From Streptomyces lydicus (lineage in GTDB: Bacteria; Actinomycetota; Actinomycetes; Streptomycetales; Streptomycetaceae), in assembly GCF_000717345.1 (NCBI RefSeq), contig NZ_JNZA01000017.1:62001-126000 (forward strand): 64,000 bases of DNA, written 5' to 3'. Below the pieces are notes generated by a model that saw only the letters and a program-made list of their open reading frames with translations, was not told the DNA's origin and made no database searches. The position numbers were made by a program, and so were the translations under genes. Position 1 is the first letter of the stretch; every line of letters starts with the position of its first letter. Of the stretch, positions 33,081-41,613 are shown piece by piece.

Positions 33081-33203
33081 ATCCATTATCCGGGTTCAGG
33101 GAGGCGCCTGTCACCGTTCTCTGGAATGATCTTTACGCCTGATATGCGCCTTTAGGGTTGCGATCGACGAGCACAACGCATCGACGTATCAGAGGAGTTG
33201 AGA

Positions 33204-33710
33204 GTGGCGCAGGACGTTGCCGCGCTGGCGGTGGAACTCACGGACATGGCTGCGGCCGATCACCAGTCCGCAGTCCGCGCGAACAGCGATGATCCGGCCG
33301 AGCAGTTGGCGTGGCGGCGGCTGACCGCACGGCACGGCGACCGACTCGGCGAGATCATGGACGAGTACGGCTGGCCGACGGCAGAAGTGGTCGGCGAGGA
33401 GGCCGCACGCGCGGCGTGGCTGATCGCCCAGCATGCCGACCGGCAGCTCGACGTCCAGCGGCGCGCCCTCCAGTTGATGGAGCAGGCGGTGTCGGCAGGC
33501 TCGGCCGGCCCGCGCGAGCTGGCCTTTCTGCGCGACCGCACGCTGGTCAATGAGGGCCGCAAGCAGGTCTACGGCACCCAGATCGCCGGCGTGAAGGACG
33601 GGTCGCCGATTCCGTGGCCTTGTGAAGAGCCCGAGCGCATGGACGAACTCCGCGCGGAGGTCGGCATCGAGCCCTTCGACGAGTACGTCGCCAAGTTCGC
33701 GATGCCCTGA
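33204..33710 (+). CDS. DUF6624-type protein
   Basis: The 168-residue protein fits DUF6624: it has a helical N-terminus, then ARHGDRLGEIMDEYGWPTAE and GEEAARAAWLIAQHADRQLD. The FLRDRTLVNEGRKQVYGTQI segment precedes a C-terminal CEEPERMDELRAEVGIEPFD. The family has conserved H, D and Q residues in the AWLIAQHAD region, but I know of no function. Start GTG 33204 is chosen because GAGGAG lies 6 bases upstream; TTG 33198 is less likely. Confidence 0.8.
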   Translation: MAQDVAALAVELTDMAAADHQSAVRANSDDPAEQLAWRRLTARHGDRLGEIMDEYGWPTAEVVGEEAARAAWLIAQHADRQLDVQRRALQLMEQAVSAGSAGPRELAFLRDRTLVNEGRKQVYGTQIAGVKDGSPIPWPCEEPERMDELRAEVGIEPFDEYVAKFAMP

Positions 33711-34265
33711 CGGCCCGTCCCCAGTCGCGTCCGCGGATCACTACCCATGCTCACCTGCCGTGGGGCAATGATCCGCCGGACAGGCCCCGAGCAGAGAACC
33801 GCAACCAGGAATTTTCCTCAGCGCGGGTAACTCTCCCTGACCCACCGTCCATCGCCGAGGTTGTCGACGTTCAGGTAGCCGAAGAGTGGGGCGCCGAAGT
33901 GCAGCAGAAATCACATCTCGTCCGGATCCACGTGCGAGCCTGGGCGGGGGCACGGGGCGAGGATGTGGCTCCGCATACCCCATGCAACGCCTGCCGGTGG
34001 TACGGACACGCCGAAGCGCGCTCCGCCGTACGGGTTGTCTGGTGCGGCATCCGTAGCCCTGCGTCAGGCCCCTCGCTTCAATGAGTGGTACCGACGGTGG
34101 GTGCCCATCCCCTGGCGGGGGCCACAGCGGCTGTTTGCACGATGCAGTCCGTTGTGCTTCTTCAGGGCACCCCCGGCAGGAGAGCGCGATCGGCACAGCG
34201 ATATCGGCTGTGGTGCGCAGCGGCCCCCACCTCCCACGCGGAGCCCACGAAAGGGGCCGTCCAAG
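33711..34265. other. 555-bp non-coding region upstream of the repeat protein
   Basis: No gene or repeat is supported here. The frame of the repeat protein stays open back to 33963, but the sequence has no signal peptide and no repeat character, so it is taken as leader DNA. Confidence 0.45.
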
Positions 34266-35693
34266 ATGGCGATCAACCTCACACTCTCCCCCTCCAGCCT
34301 CGCGGCAGGCGGGACCTTCACGGTCACTGCCACCGGTGCCGCGCCGGGCGAAGCTCTCACCTTCACCTACGACGCTGCGACGCCTCAGACGGTAGTCGCC
34401 GACGGCACAGGTAGTGCCACCGTGTCGTTCACTGCGACCACGACGGGACCGGTGGTCGTCGCAGGCCCCACCAGTGGGGCCGCCTCCGCGACGCTCACCG
34501 TCACGGCGGCTACCAACTGCGTTGTCACGGTGACGTCTTCGCCGGCCACCCCGACCGCCGGTCAGCCGGTCACCGTCACCGCGACCGTCACCTGCAACGG
34601 AGCCCCGGTCCCGGGCGCGACGGTCGTTTTCACCGCTGCCAACGGCAGCCTTGCGCTGGGGGTCGGTACCACCAATGCCTCCGGCCAGGCCAGCGTGACC
34701 ACCAGCGCGTTGCCGGCCGGCAATAACGTCGTCGTCGCGTTGGTGGTCTCCGCCAGCACCACCTGTACCTGTGTCGGTGTCTCCGGCACTGCGACGGTGA
34801 ACGTCGGCGCGGCGACCAACTGTGTTGTCACGGTGACGTCGTCGCCGGCCAATCCGACGGCCGGTCAGCCGGTCACGGTCACCGCGACCGTCACCTGCAA
34901 CGGAGTCCCGGTCCCGGGCGCGGTGGTGGTCTTCGCCAGCTCCGGCGGTGCTCTTCAGCTGGGGGTCGGTACGACCAATGCCTCTGGCCAGGCCACCGTG
35001 ACCAGCAGTCTGTTGCCGGCCGGCAGCAACGTCGTCACGGCCACCGTGGTCTCCGCCAGCACCACCTGTACCTGTGTCGGTGTCTCCGGCACTGCGACGG
35101 TGAACGTCGGCGCGGCGACCAACTGCGTCGTCACGGTGACGTCGTCGCCGGCCAAACCGACCGCCGGTCAGCCGGTCACCGTCACCGCGACAGTCACCTG
35201 CAACGGAGCCCCGGTCCCGGGCGCGGTGGTGCTCTTCACCACCACCAGCGGCGCACTGGGACTCGGCATCACCGGGGCCACCGGCCAAGCCAGCGTGACC
35301 ACCACCGCACTGCCCGCCGGCAACAACGTCGTCACGGCCACGGTGCTCAGCGCCGGCACCACGTGTAACTGCACCGGCGCCTCCGGAACCGCGACGGTGA
35401 CCGTCGGCGTGGGCGACCGCACGCTGACGGCTAAGCCGGCCTGCTATGCGCTGAACTCCCCCCCGGTGCCTTGGGCGTTCGCCCATGCCACGTTCAGCGT
35501 GAGCGGTGCGACTCCGGGCTCGACGGTGACCTTCTCCGTGATGGGAGCCACGGTGTGCACTGCCGTGGCCGACGCCAGCGGCAACGCCTCCTGCACGGCC
35601 AACCTCAGCATCACGCAGGCGCTGGCCGCCACCTACTCCGCGAGCAGCGGTGGGGTGACCGTCACCGGAACCCTGGGCCCCTGCCTCAACTGA
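34266..35693 (+). CDS. Ig-like (BIG_1/invasin-type) repeat protein without signal peptide
   Basis: The 475-residue protein begins MAINLTLSPSSLAAGGTFTV with an Ig-like domain of about 80 residues. Three near-identical modules of about 101 residues follow, starting TNCVVTVTSSP at 34509, 34812 and 35115. A last beta-rich domain (residues about 390-475) closes it. Each module holds four cysteines (NC, TC, CTC or CNC), consistent with disulfides and an extracellular place, yet no Sec or Tat signal is visible. Start ATG 34266 has AAAGGGG 9 bases upstream. Surface adhesion or a structural role is the usual meaning of such repeats. The export route is unknown. Confidence 0.75.
   Translation: MAINLTLSPSSLAAGGTFTVTATGAAPGEALTFTYDAATPQTVVADGTGSATVSFTATTTGPVVVAGPTSGAASATLTVTAATNCVVTVTSSPATPTAGQPVTVTATVTCNGAPVPGATVVFTAANGSLALGVGTTNASGQASVTTSALPAGNNVVVALVVSASTTCTCVGVSGTATVNVGAATNCVVTVTSSPANPTAGQPVTVTATVTCNGVPVPGAVVVFASSGGALQLGVGTTNASGQATVTSSLLPAGSNVVTATVVSASTTCTCVGVSGTATVNVGAATNCVVTVTSSPAKPTAGQPVTVTATVTCNGAPVPGAVVLFTTTSGALGLGITGATGQASVTTTALPAGNNVVTATVLSAGTTCNCTGASGTATVTVGVGDRTLTAKPACYALNSPPVPWAFAHATFSVSGATPGSTVTFSVMGATVCTAVADASGNASCTANLSITQALAATYSASSGGVTVTGTLGPCLN
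34512..35417 (+). repeat. Three 303-bp tandem repeats inside the Ig-like protein gene
   Basis: The sequence ACCAACTG at 34512, 34815 and 35118 marks units exactly 303 bp (101 codons) apart. Long stretches are identical between units, for example around 34750-34830 and 35050-35130. The third unit is about 6 bp shorter and more diverged. Homogenised DNA repeats like these can change copy number by recombination. Confidence 0.85.
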
Positions 35694-35784
35694 CGCCTCA
35701 CCCCGGCTCCCGTAGGTCAGCGCCGGGAGCATGCCGGCGCTCACCGAACCGGCAAGAAGCCGACCGATGAGCGACCGGACACCA

Positions 35785-35821
35785 CAGCCGTCCCCCGTAA
35801 CGCAACTACGGGGGACGGCTG
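35785..35821 (+). terminator. 15-bp hairpin terminator after the repeat protein gene
   Basis: The arms CAGCCGTCCCCCGTA and TACGGGGGACGGCTG are perfectly complementary around a 7-base loop, 91 bp after the stop codon. The rest of 35694-36138 holds no other feature. Confidence 0.8.
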
Positions 35822-36138
35822 CTTGCCGTAAGGATAAGTGCGGGAGACACGACGAGGTTCCCGCGCGGCGGGCCATGGTCGGCCGGTCGCCTCAGCGGAT
35901 ACCGTCCCGCTGGCTACGACCGACAACGGCCTGATGCACACGCTGCAGAGCGACGGCAGGGCGCTGGGGCCTTGAAGAGCACCGGCGCCCGGCGGCCGGA
36001 CCTCTCCCGTTTGCGCGGTTTGTTTGTGAGACGTAAGTGAGGCGTTTCCGGGACGTCAGTGGCCCCGGGAAAAGTGGTGTTCACACCGCGGGAACGGCCG
36101 AAGAAAACTCCCGCACGAAACACAGGGGGAACCCGATC

Positions 36139-36831
36139 ATGCGTACTTCCCGGATTCGTACCGCCACCCTGGCCGCTGTCACCGCCGCGCTGGCGCTGGG
36201 CCTGACCGCCTGCGGCGGCGCCGACGGCGGCGCCAAGGCGGCGGGCGGTGACAACGCCGCCGGCACCGCGCAGAGCCGGTCCGCGTCCAATGGGGACGGC
36301 AAGGGCGGCGCGGAGCAGGGCAACAGCGGCGGTGGTACGAAGGAGGGTGCGCGCTCGACGACCACCCCGGGCGGGACGGGCGAGGTCGCGGGCAAGGGCA
36401 CCACGGCCGGCGGCCAGCAGTGCCGCGGCGACGAGATGCTGCTCACCGCGGTGCACCGGTTCGCCGGGCAGCAGGGCGACCACCTGCTGGTCACCGCGTC
36501 GAACAAGGGCACCAAGCCGTGCTGGGTCACCTCGTACCCGGCCGTGAAGCTCGGCGACAACGGTGCCGCACTGCCGCACTCGAAGAAGGACAACCCGGGC
36601 GGCGCCAAGCACCTCACGCTCCAGCCCGGCGGCAAGGCGTACAGCGCGGTGAACCTCTTCGACTACGGTTCGAAGAACCACACGGCGCAGTCGTTCGCCC
36701 TCGCGCTGCGCGGCGCGAACGGTCAGAGCGGCCCCTCCTACTCCGTCGACCTCCAGGGCGAGAAGCCGCAGTTCAGCTGGAACGAGGCCGACGTGCTGAA
36801 CTGGAGCGCCAAGAAGCCGTACGACTTCTGA
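36139..36831 (+). CDS. DUF4232 lipoprotein
   Basis: The 230-residue exported protein has a lipoprotein signal peptide ending in LALGLTAC (Cys at about residue 24). A long Gly/Ala/Lys-rich linker (residues 25-95) leads to a DUF4232 domain (QCRGDEMLLTAVHRFAGQQG, then LLVTASNKGTKPCWVTSYPA and PGGKAYSAVNL). DUF4232 domains are common in Streptomyces cell-envelope lipoproteins, and their ligand is unknown. The two cysteines of the domain probably form a disulfide. Start ATG 36139 has AGGGGGA 8 bases upstream. Confidence 0.88.
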   Translation: MRTSRIRTATLAAVTAALALGLTACGGADGGAKAAGGDNAAGTAQSRSASNGDGKGGAEQGNSGGGTKEGARSTTTPGGTGEVAGKGTTAGGQQCRGDEMLLTAVHRFAGQQGDHLLVTASNKGTKPCWVTSYPAVKLGDNGAALPHSKKDNPGGAKHLTLQPGGKAYSAVNLFDYGSKNHTAQSFALALRGANGQSGPSYSVDLQGEKPQFSWNEADVLNWSAKKPYDF

Positions 36832-36967
36832 TGGCCCGTCGGTCAGTGAAGGGTGATCCCGGACGCGCCGCACGGCGCGTCCGGCACTCCGTTGGCACCC
36901 GGGAGGGGTTCGTCCGTCGTGGCCTGACGGGCCCGGCGCGGCCGGCACGGGCCCGTCCGGGAGTCCG

Positions 36968-37783
36968 CTACAGGTGCGGGGTGCGCGCCTCGATCCGGTA
37001 GTCGAAGGCGGCACCGCCGACGCCGACCGTGGTCCCCCCGCCGTCGACGGTGAGGACGGCCCCGTTGACGTAGGACGCGGCGGGCGACAGCAGCCAGTCG
37101 ATCGCCTCGGCGACCTCCTGCGGATCACCCGGCCGCCCGGCGGGAGTCAACCGGTTCGCCTCCTCGTACGCCGCCTCGACACCGCCCGCCAGCCCCGCCT
37201 CCGCCGCGAACCGCGCCATCCGCTGGTCGGCCATCTCCGTACGCACCCAGCCCGGGCACACCGCGTTGGCCCGCAGCCCCTGCGGCCCGTAGTCGACGGC
37301 GAGGGAGCGGCAGAGGTGGAGCAAACCCGCCTTGGACGTCGCATAGGCCGCGTTGCCGGGGCTGTTGCGGAGCGCGCCGACCGAGGCGACCGCGACCACC
37401 GCGCCGCGGGCCGCCAGCAGATGCGGCAGCGCGGCACGCAGCAGCAGGAACGGGCCGGTGAGGTTGGTGCGTATCAGCGCTTCCCAGTCCTCGACCTCGG
37501 TGTCGCCGACCGCGCCGCCCCGCCCGATTCCGGCGTTGAGCACCACGCCGTCGAGTCTCCCGTAGGCCGTCACCGTCGTCTCGACGAGCTCGCGCACGGC
37601 CTCGGGGTCGGCGGCGTCGGAAGGGTGGGCCAGCGCTCCGGTCTCCTCGGCCACCCGGCGCAGTGGCTCGGTCCGCCGCCCGGAGATCACGACTTGGTGC
37701 CCGGCGGTGCGCAGCAGCCGGGCGGTGGCGGCCCCGATTCCCGTTCCCCCGCCCGTCACCAGGACAACACGCTGTTCCGACAT
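36968..37783 (-). CDS. SDR family oxidoreductase
   Basis: The 271-residue classical short-chain dehydrogenase has the cofactor motif LVTGGGTGIGAATARLL (the Arg pair in SGRRTEP points to NADP), NAGIG, and the catalytic Ser-Tyr-Lys in VASVGALRNSPGNAAYATSK. It ends with the usual SPAASYVNGAVLTVDGG element. CGGAGG lies about 9 bases upstream of ATG 37783. It has no operon partner, and the substrate is unknown. Confidence 0.93.
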   Translation of the reverse strand: MSEQRVVLVTGGGTGIGAATARLLRTAGHQVVISGRRTEPLRRVAEETGALAHPSDAADPEAVRELVETTVTAYGRLDGVVLNAGIGRGGAVGDTEVEDWEALIRTNLTGPFLLLRAALPHLLAARGAVVAVASVGALRNSPGNAAYATSKAGLLHLCRSLAVDYGPQGLRANAVCPGWVRTEMADQRMARFAAEAGLAGGVEAAYEEANRLTPAGRPGDPQEVAEAIDWLLSPAASYVNGAVLTVDGGGTTVGVGGAAFDYRIEARTPHL

Positions 37784-37958
37784 GCTCGTTCGCCTCCGAA
37801 GGTGGTCAACTTCCGGTTCCCCGTACCGCGAGCATACGAAGCGCAGGCACCGCCGGGCCGACCGGGCACCGCTGGCGGCGGCACCGCGGCCGGGTGCGGG
37901 GCGAGGAGCGACCGCGGCGATGCACCGCGTCTGACGCCGCGCGCTGATCCACCGGGGA

Positions 37959-37973
37959 TTACGGGACAGCCCT
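37959..37973 (-). repeat. Solo IS-end-like sequence (copy 2)
   Basis: On the minus strand AGGGCTGTCCCGTAA is identical to the sequence at 15190-15204. It begins at the last base of the HAF-repeat gene's terminal stop codon, as if an IS inserted there and most of it was later lost. Confidence 0.55.
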
Positions 37974-39023
37974 CAGCCCAGCGCGCATGTCCAGATCACG
38001 GGGTGCGGGGCGCCGGCGCCGTCGTACGGATCGCCGTCGTAGGCCCAACCCCCCGCCCTGGCCTGGTCATTGACGGCCTCGGTGCCGGCCGGGCCGTCCG
38101 GGGCGAGGCTGGGGAGGGTTCGCATGGGGCCGGAGCCCGGCCAGATCTGGGCCTGGTCGACGGGGGTGATCGGCGGGATGCCGTACGGGAACATCGCGGT
38201 GCCCACGGCCACGCCGCTGCTGGGGCTGATGTCGTTGAGCCAGCCCTTGCCCTCGTGAGCGGGCAGCCCCGGTATCTGGACGCCGTCCTTGGTGTAGGGG
38301 GCGTCCCAGTAGGTCTCGGCAGCCAGGTCCTGGTGGTCGTATGTGCGCTCACCGACGACGCGTCCGTGGTTGTCGATGGCGGACGGGTACCAGTCCGTGT
38401 CGGTGTTGATCTCGACGGGCTTGAGCTGCCGTCCCGGACCCGTGGTCCCACCGGGCCAGACCAGCCCGACGCTGCCGCTCACCTCGCTCACGCCGTCCCA
38501 GTATCAGGAGTAGCCGATCACCGTTCCACGGGAGTTGATACCGCGTACGCGTACCCGGGTGCCCGGGTTTGACGGTGAGGGTCCGGGTGAGGGTGGCGCC
38601 GGTCCAGAGATAGGCGGCGTCCGAACTGTCGTTGCCGCCCGCGACGGTCCCACGGTCGTTGACATCGGCGGCATAGGTGCCGCCGGGGAGAATGCGTACC
38701 GCTGAGGCACCGACCCGGTAGCTGAAGGCGGCGGCGCCCACCGGGCCCTGGATGCTGCCCACCATGAGACCGCGGTGGTTGACGGCGGCGACCGAGCCGC
38801 GGTCGTACCCGGACGGGAGCGGGACACGGTGCACCGTGCTTCCCGTCCAGTAGGCGGGCAGCCCGGCGGACCGGCCGACGGACAGGCCGCTGGTGCCGAA
38901 GTCGTTGACACTCTCGCTGCCCCAGGACCCGGCGCCGGTGCCCGGCAGCCGGTCGAGGACATGGAGGGCAGGGGTGCAGCGGGAGGCCGGGCCGGGGCCT
39001 CCCGCCGCGGTCGCCGGAACCAA
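37973..39023 (-). pseudogene. HAF-repeat exported protein, broken
   Basis: HAF-type repeats are visible: SESVNDFGTSGLSVGRSAGL, VAAVNHRGLMVGSIQGPVGA, AADVNDRGTVAGGNDSSDAA, RGINSRGTVIGYS and SAIDNHGRVVGERTYDHQDL. Reading them as one protein requires a frameshift near 38570 and reading through an in-frame TGA at 38504-38506. No signal peptide or convincing start is found upstream, so the N-terminus is also lost. The last codon runs into an IS-end-like sequence. Intact relatives are secreted beta-propeller-like proteins. Confidence 0.7.
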
Positions 39024-39341
39024 GGGCTGCCCTGTGGTCCCCGGTGGATCAGCTCATGGCTGCCCGGTCTCGCTGCCTCGCCGCGGGGATCGACCGTGAC
39101 CGTGACGCTGTGCACTGAGGAGCTGAAGCGCCACGTCGGGGCTGTCCCACCGGTGGAGGTGGAGTTTCCGTGGGGAATGCCGGCCCGGATATTCCGCGGA
39201 GGAAGTTGGGGAGTGCGGCGGTGGGCAGTGGTCGAAACTCCGCAGATGCTCCCCGGGCGTGACCGGGGCGGATCGCCGGGTGAGGTGGCCTCGGGAGCCC
39301 GTCGTGGTTCCAGAGGTAAGGGGGCCGGATAGCCTGGCGAA
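39024..39341. other. Upstream region of the HipA-like gene
   Basis: No gene is supported. TAGCCT at 39329-39334 lies 7 bases before the ATG at 39342 and could be a -10 element for a leaderless transcript, since no ribosome site is visible before that ATG. Confidence 0.35.
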
Positions 39342-40166
39342 ATGCTTACAGAAGTCATTGCGACTCGTTATGTGACACCCCTGAGGGAGGGGGGATCCCT
39401 TCCCGGCATTGTTGAAGGGGACGATCTGGGTACCTACATCATGAAGTTCACCGGGGCCGGGCAGGGGCGGAAGACGCTCGTCGCGGAGATCATCTGCGGG
39501 CAGTTGGGGCGTCGCCTGGGACTGCGGGTGCCGGATCTGGTGCGGATGCAGCTCGACCCGGTCATCGGGCTCGGCGAGCCCGACCAGGAGGTCCAGGAGC
39601 TGCTGAAGGCCAGCGGCGGGCTGAATCTCGGCATGGACTACCTCCCCGGATCACTGGGCTTCGATCCGCTCGGGTTCGAGGTGAGCGCCCGCGAGGCGGG
39701 CCGTGTGGTGTGGTTCGACGCACTGATCAACAACGTCGACCGGTCCTGGCGCAACCCCAACCTGCTGGTGTGGCACGGCGAACTGTGGCTGATCGACCAC
39801 GGTGCCGCGATGATCTGGCACCACAACTGGCCGGGCGCGGAGAAGACTGCGGCCCGGCCGTACGACGCCTCCGACCACGTGCTCGCCACGTTCGGACCGG
39901 ACGTCGCCGCGGCGGCCGAGGAGTTCGCGCCGCGGATCACCGAGGAACTGCTGACCGAGATCGCCGCGGACGTCCCGGACGAGTGGCTGACCGACGAGCC
40001 CGGATTCGACTCGCCGGACGTGCTGCGGCAGGCGTACGTCCGCACGCTGCTCGCCCGCGCCCGGACGATCAGCGACCACATCACCATCGGAGAGCCCACC
40101 AAGGACAAGCCGTCGCAGGCACCGGAATGGCTGGCCGGAAAGTTGCCGCGGAGGGCAGTGAAGTGA
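39342..40166 (+). CDS. HipA-like kinase-fold protein
   Basis: The 274-residue protein belongs to the HipA/PI3K-4K-like group found next to DUF3037 genes. It shows a Lys in a YIMKFTGAGQGRKTL strand (ATP contact), DALINNVDRSWRNPNLLVW (catalytic Asp and Asn loop) and LWLIDHGAAMIWHHNW (the DxG-like metal motif with His). It is much shorter than the toxin HipA (about 440 residues) and has no HipB partner, so a toxin role is not implied. It overlaps the DUF3037 gene as GTGA. Function unknown. Confidence 0.85.
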   Translation: MLTEVIATRYVTPLREGGSLPGIVEGDDLGTYIMKFTGAGQGRKTLVAEIICGQLGRRLGLRVPDLVRMQLDPVIGLGEPDQEVQELLKASGGLNLGMDYLPGSLGFDPLGFEVSAREAGRVVWFDALINNVDRSWRNPNLLVWHGELWLIDHGAAMIWHHNWPGAEKTAARPYDASDHVLATFGPDVAAAAEEFAPRITEELLTEIAADVPDEWLTDEPGFDSPDVLRQAYVRTLLARARTISDHITIGEPTKDKPSQAPEWLAGKLPRRAVK

Positions 40167-40558
40167 CCGGTCTGCACAACGGACGCGATGTTTTCGAGTA
40201 CGCGCTGCTGAAGGTCGTGCCCCGGGTGGAGCGCGGCGAGATGATCAATGCCGGGGTGCTCGTGTACTGCCGCGCCCGGCGCTTCGTGGAGGCCCGGACC
40301 CATCTGGACGAGGCCCGCCTGCTGGCGCTCGACCCGTCGGCCGACGTGGCCGGGGTACGGGCCGCGCTCGGTGCCGTCGAGGGCGTCTGCCTCGGCGGGG
40401 AGCGGGCCGGTCAGGCCGCCGGCGACGACGCCGGGCGGCGTTTTCGCTGGTTGATCGCGCCGCGCAGCACCATCGTCCAGCCGGGCCCCGTGCACACCGG
40501 CCTGACCACCGACCCCGCGGCGGAGGCTGAGCGGCTGCTGGAACTGCTGGTGCGCTGA
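40163..40558 (+). CDS. DUF3037 family protein
   Basis: The 131-residue protein matches DUF3037: FEYALLKVVPRVERGEMINA and GVLVYCRARRFVEARTHLDE at the N-terminus and FRWLIAPRSTIVQPGPVHTG, followed by DPAAEAERLLELLVR, at the end. Start GTG 40163 overlaps the upstream stop and has GGAGG 8 bases before it, so translation is coupled to the HipA-like protein. The pair is widespread in actinobacteria and the two products probably act together. Confidence 0.9.
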   Translation: MTGLHNGRDVFEYALLKVVPRVERGEMINAGVLVYCRARRFVEARTHLDEARLLALDPSADVAGVRAALGAVEGVCLGGERAGQAAGDDAGRRFRWLIAPRSTIVQPGPVHTGLTTDPAAEAERLLELLVR

Positions 40559-40703
40559 CACCTGGGGGAGTGGTGCGTCATGCCGGGCGCCAGGGTTGCC
40601 GGACGTCCGTCCGGGGACCTTGGCGCCCGTGTCGTATGGCGCGATTGCGCCGGGTCGGGTGCGGCGGCCCAGGTGAGGTGGGCAACGGCGCGGTGGTGGG
40701 GCG

Positions 40704-40732
40704 TTGACAGCGCCCTGCCGGGCTTCTAGCGT
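40704..40732 (+). promoter_or_regulatory. Housekeeping-type promoter of the fabG-like operon
   Basis: TTGACA at 40704-40709 and TAGCGT at 40727-40732 are separated by 17 bases. This is a near-consensus vegetative (HrdB) promoter, about 90 bp before the start codon at 40823. Confidence 0.75.
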
Positions 40733-40822
40733 CAGCCCTGCTCAGGCTACTAAGCGGTTGCTCACCCACGGGATCGGTGTGGCGGACCGCTTGTCGAGGT
40801 TTCGAGGGTGAGGAGAACCCGC

Positions 40823-41584
40823 ATGTCCACCACCGAGCAGCGCGTCGCCATTGTGACGGGCGCGGCCCGCGGTATCGGCGCGGCCACCGCCGTCCGCCTG
40901 GCCGCCGAGGGCCGCGCCGTAGCCGTACTCGACCTCGACGAGGCGGCCTGCAAGGACACCGTGGAGAAGATCACCGCGGCCGGCGGCAAGGCCGTCGCGA
41001 TCGGCTGTGACGTCTCGGACGCGGAGCAGGTGGAGGCGGCCGTGACCCGGGTCGCCTCCGAGCTCGGCGCGCCGACCGTCCTCGTCAACAACGCCGGTGT
41101 GCTCCGCGACAACCTGCTGTTCAAGATGAGCGAGAGCGACTGGGACACGGTCATGAACGTGCACCTGCGCGGTGCGTTCCTGATGTCCCGCGCCTGCCAG
41201 AAGCACATGGTGGACGCCAAGTTCGGCCGCATCGTCAACCTCTCCTCCAGCTCGGCGCTCGGCAACCGCGGCCAGGTCAATTACTCGGCCGCCAAGGCCG
41301 GTCTGCAGGGCTTCACCAAGACCCTCGCCATCGAGCTCGGCAAGTTCGGCGTCACCGCCAACGCCGTCGCCCCCGGTTTCATCGTCACCGACATGACCGC
41401 CGCCACCGCCGAGCGCGTCGGCATGGGCTTCGAGGACTTCCAGGCGGCGGCCGCCACCCAGATCCCGGTGCAGCGCGTCGGCCGCCCCGAGGACATCGCC
41501 AACGCGATCGCCTTCTTCACCGGCGATGCGGCCGGCTTCGTGTCCGGCCAGGTCATGTACGTCGCCGGCGGCCCGCTCAACTGA
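40823..41584 (+). CDS. FabG-like 3-oxoacyl-ACP reductase (SDR)
   Basis: The 253-residue SDR has IVTGAARGIGAATAVRLAAE at the N-terminus, VNNAGVLRDNLLFKM and IVNLSSSSALGNRGQVNYSA with AK as the catalytic Ser-Tyr-Lys region. NAVAPGFIVTDMT and SGQVMYVAGGP follow. It reduces 3-ketoacyl thioesters or related substrates with NADPH. Start ATG 40823 has AGGAG 7 bases upstream. A second SDR gene follows 29 bases later, so the two form an operon. A housekeeping role is suggested by its strong promoter. Confidence 0.92.
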   Translation: MSTTEQRVAIVTGAARGIGAATAVRLAAEGRAVAVLDLDEAACKDTVEKITAAGGKAVAIGCDVSDAEQVEAAVTRVASELGAPTVLVNNAGVLRDNLLFKMSESDWDTVMNVHLRGAFLMSRACQKHMVDAKFGRIVNLSSSSALGNRGQVNYSAAKAGLQGFTKTLAIELGKFGVTANAVAPGFIVTDMTAATAERVGMGFEDFQAAAATQIPVQRVGRPEDIANAIAFFTGDAAGFVSGQVMYVAGGPLN

Positions 41585-41613
41585 CCGCCCCACCGACTCC
41601 AGGAGTACAGAAC

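Noticed and set aside
34512..35417. CRISPR-like or satellite array
   Set aside because: The repeat unit is 303 bp, multiples of three and in frame, coding for protein modules; there are no short repeats with unique spacers. No CRISPR array was seen anywhere in the window.
33741..35876. A 711-codon minus-strand frame across the Ig-like repeat gene
   Set aside because: The apparent repeats in it mirror the true 303-bp repeats of the plus strand. It is Gly/Arg-rich without a ribosome site.
39342..40558. HipBA toxin-antitoxin system
   Set aside because: The kinase is far shorter than HipA, there is no HipB-type HTH gene, and the partner is DUF3037.
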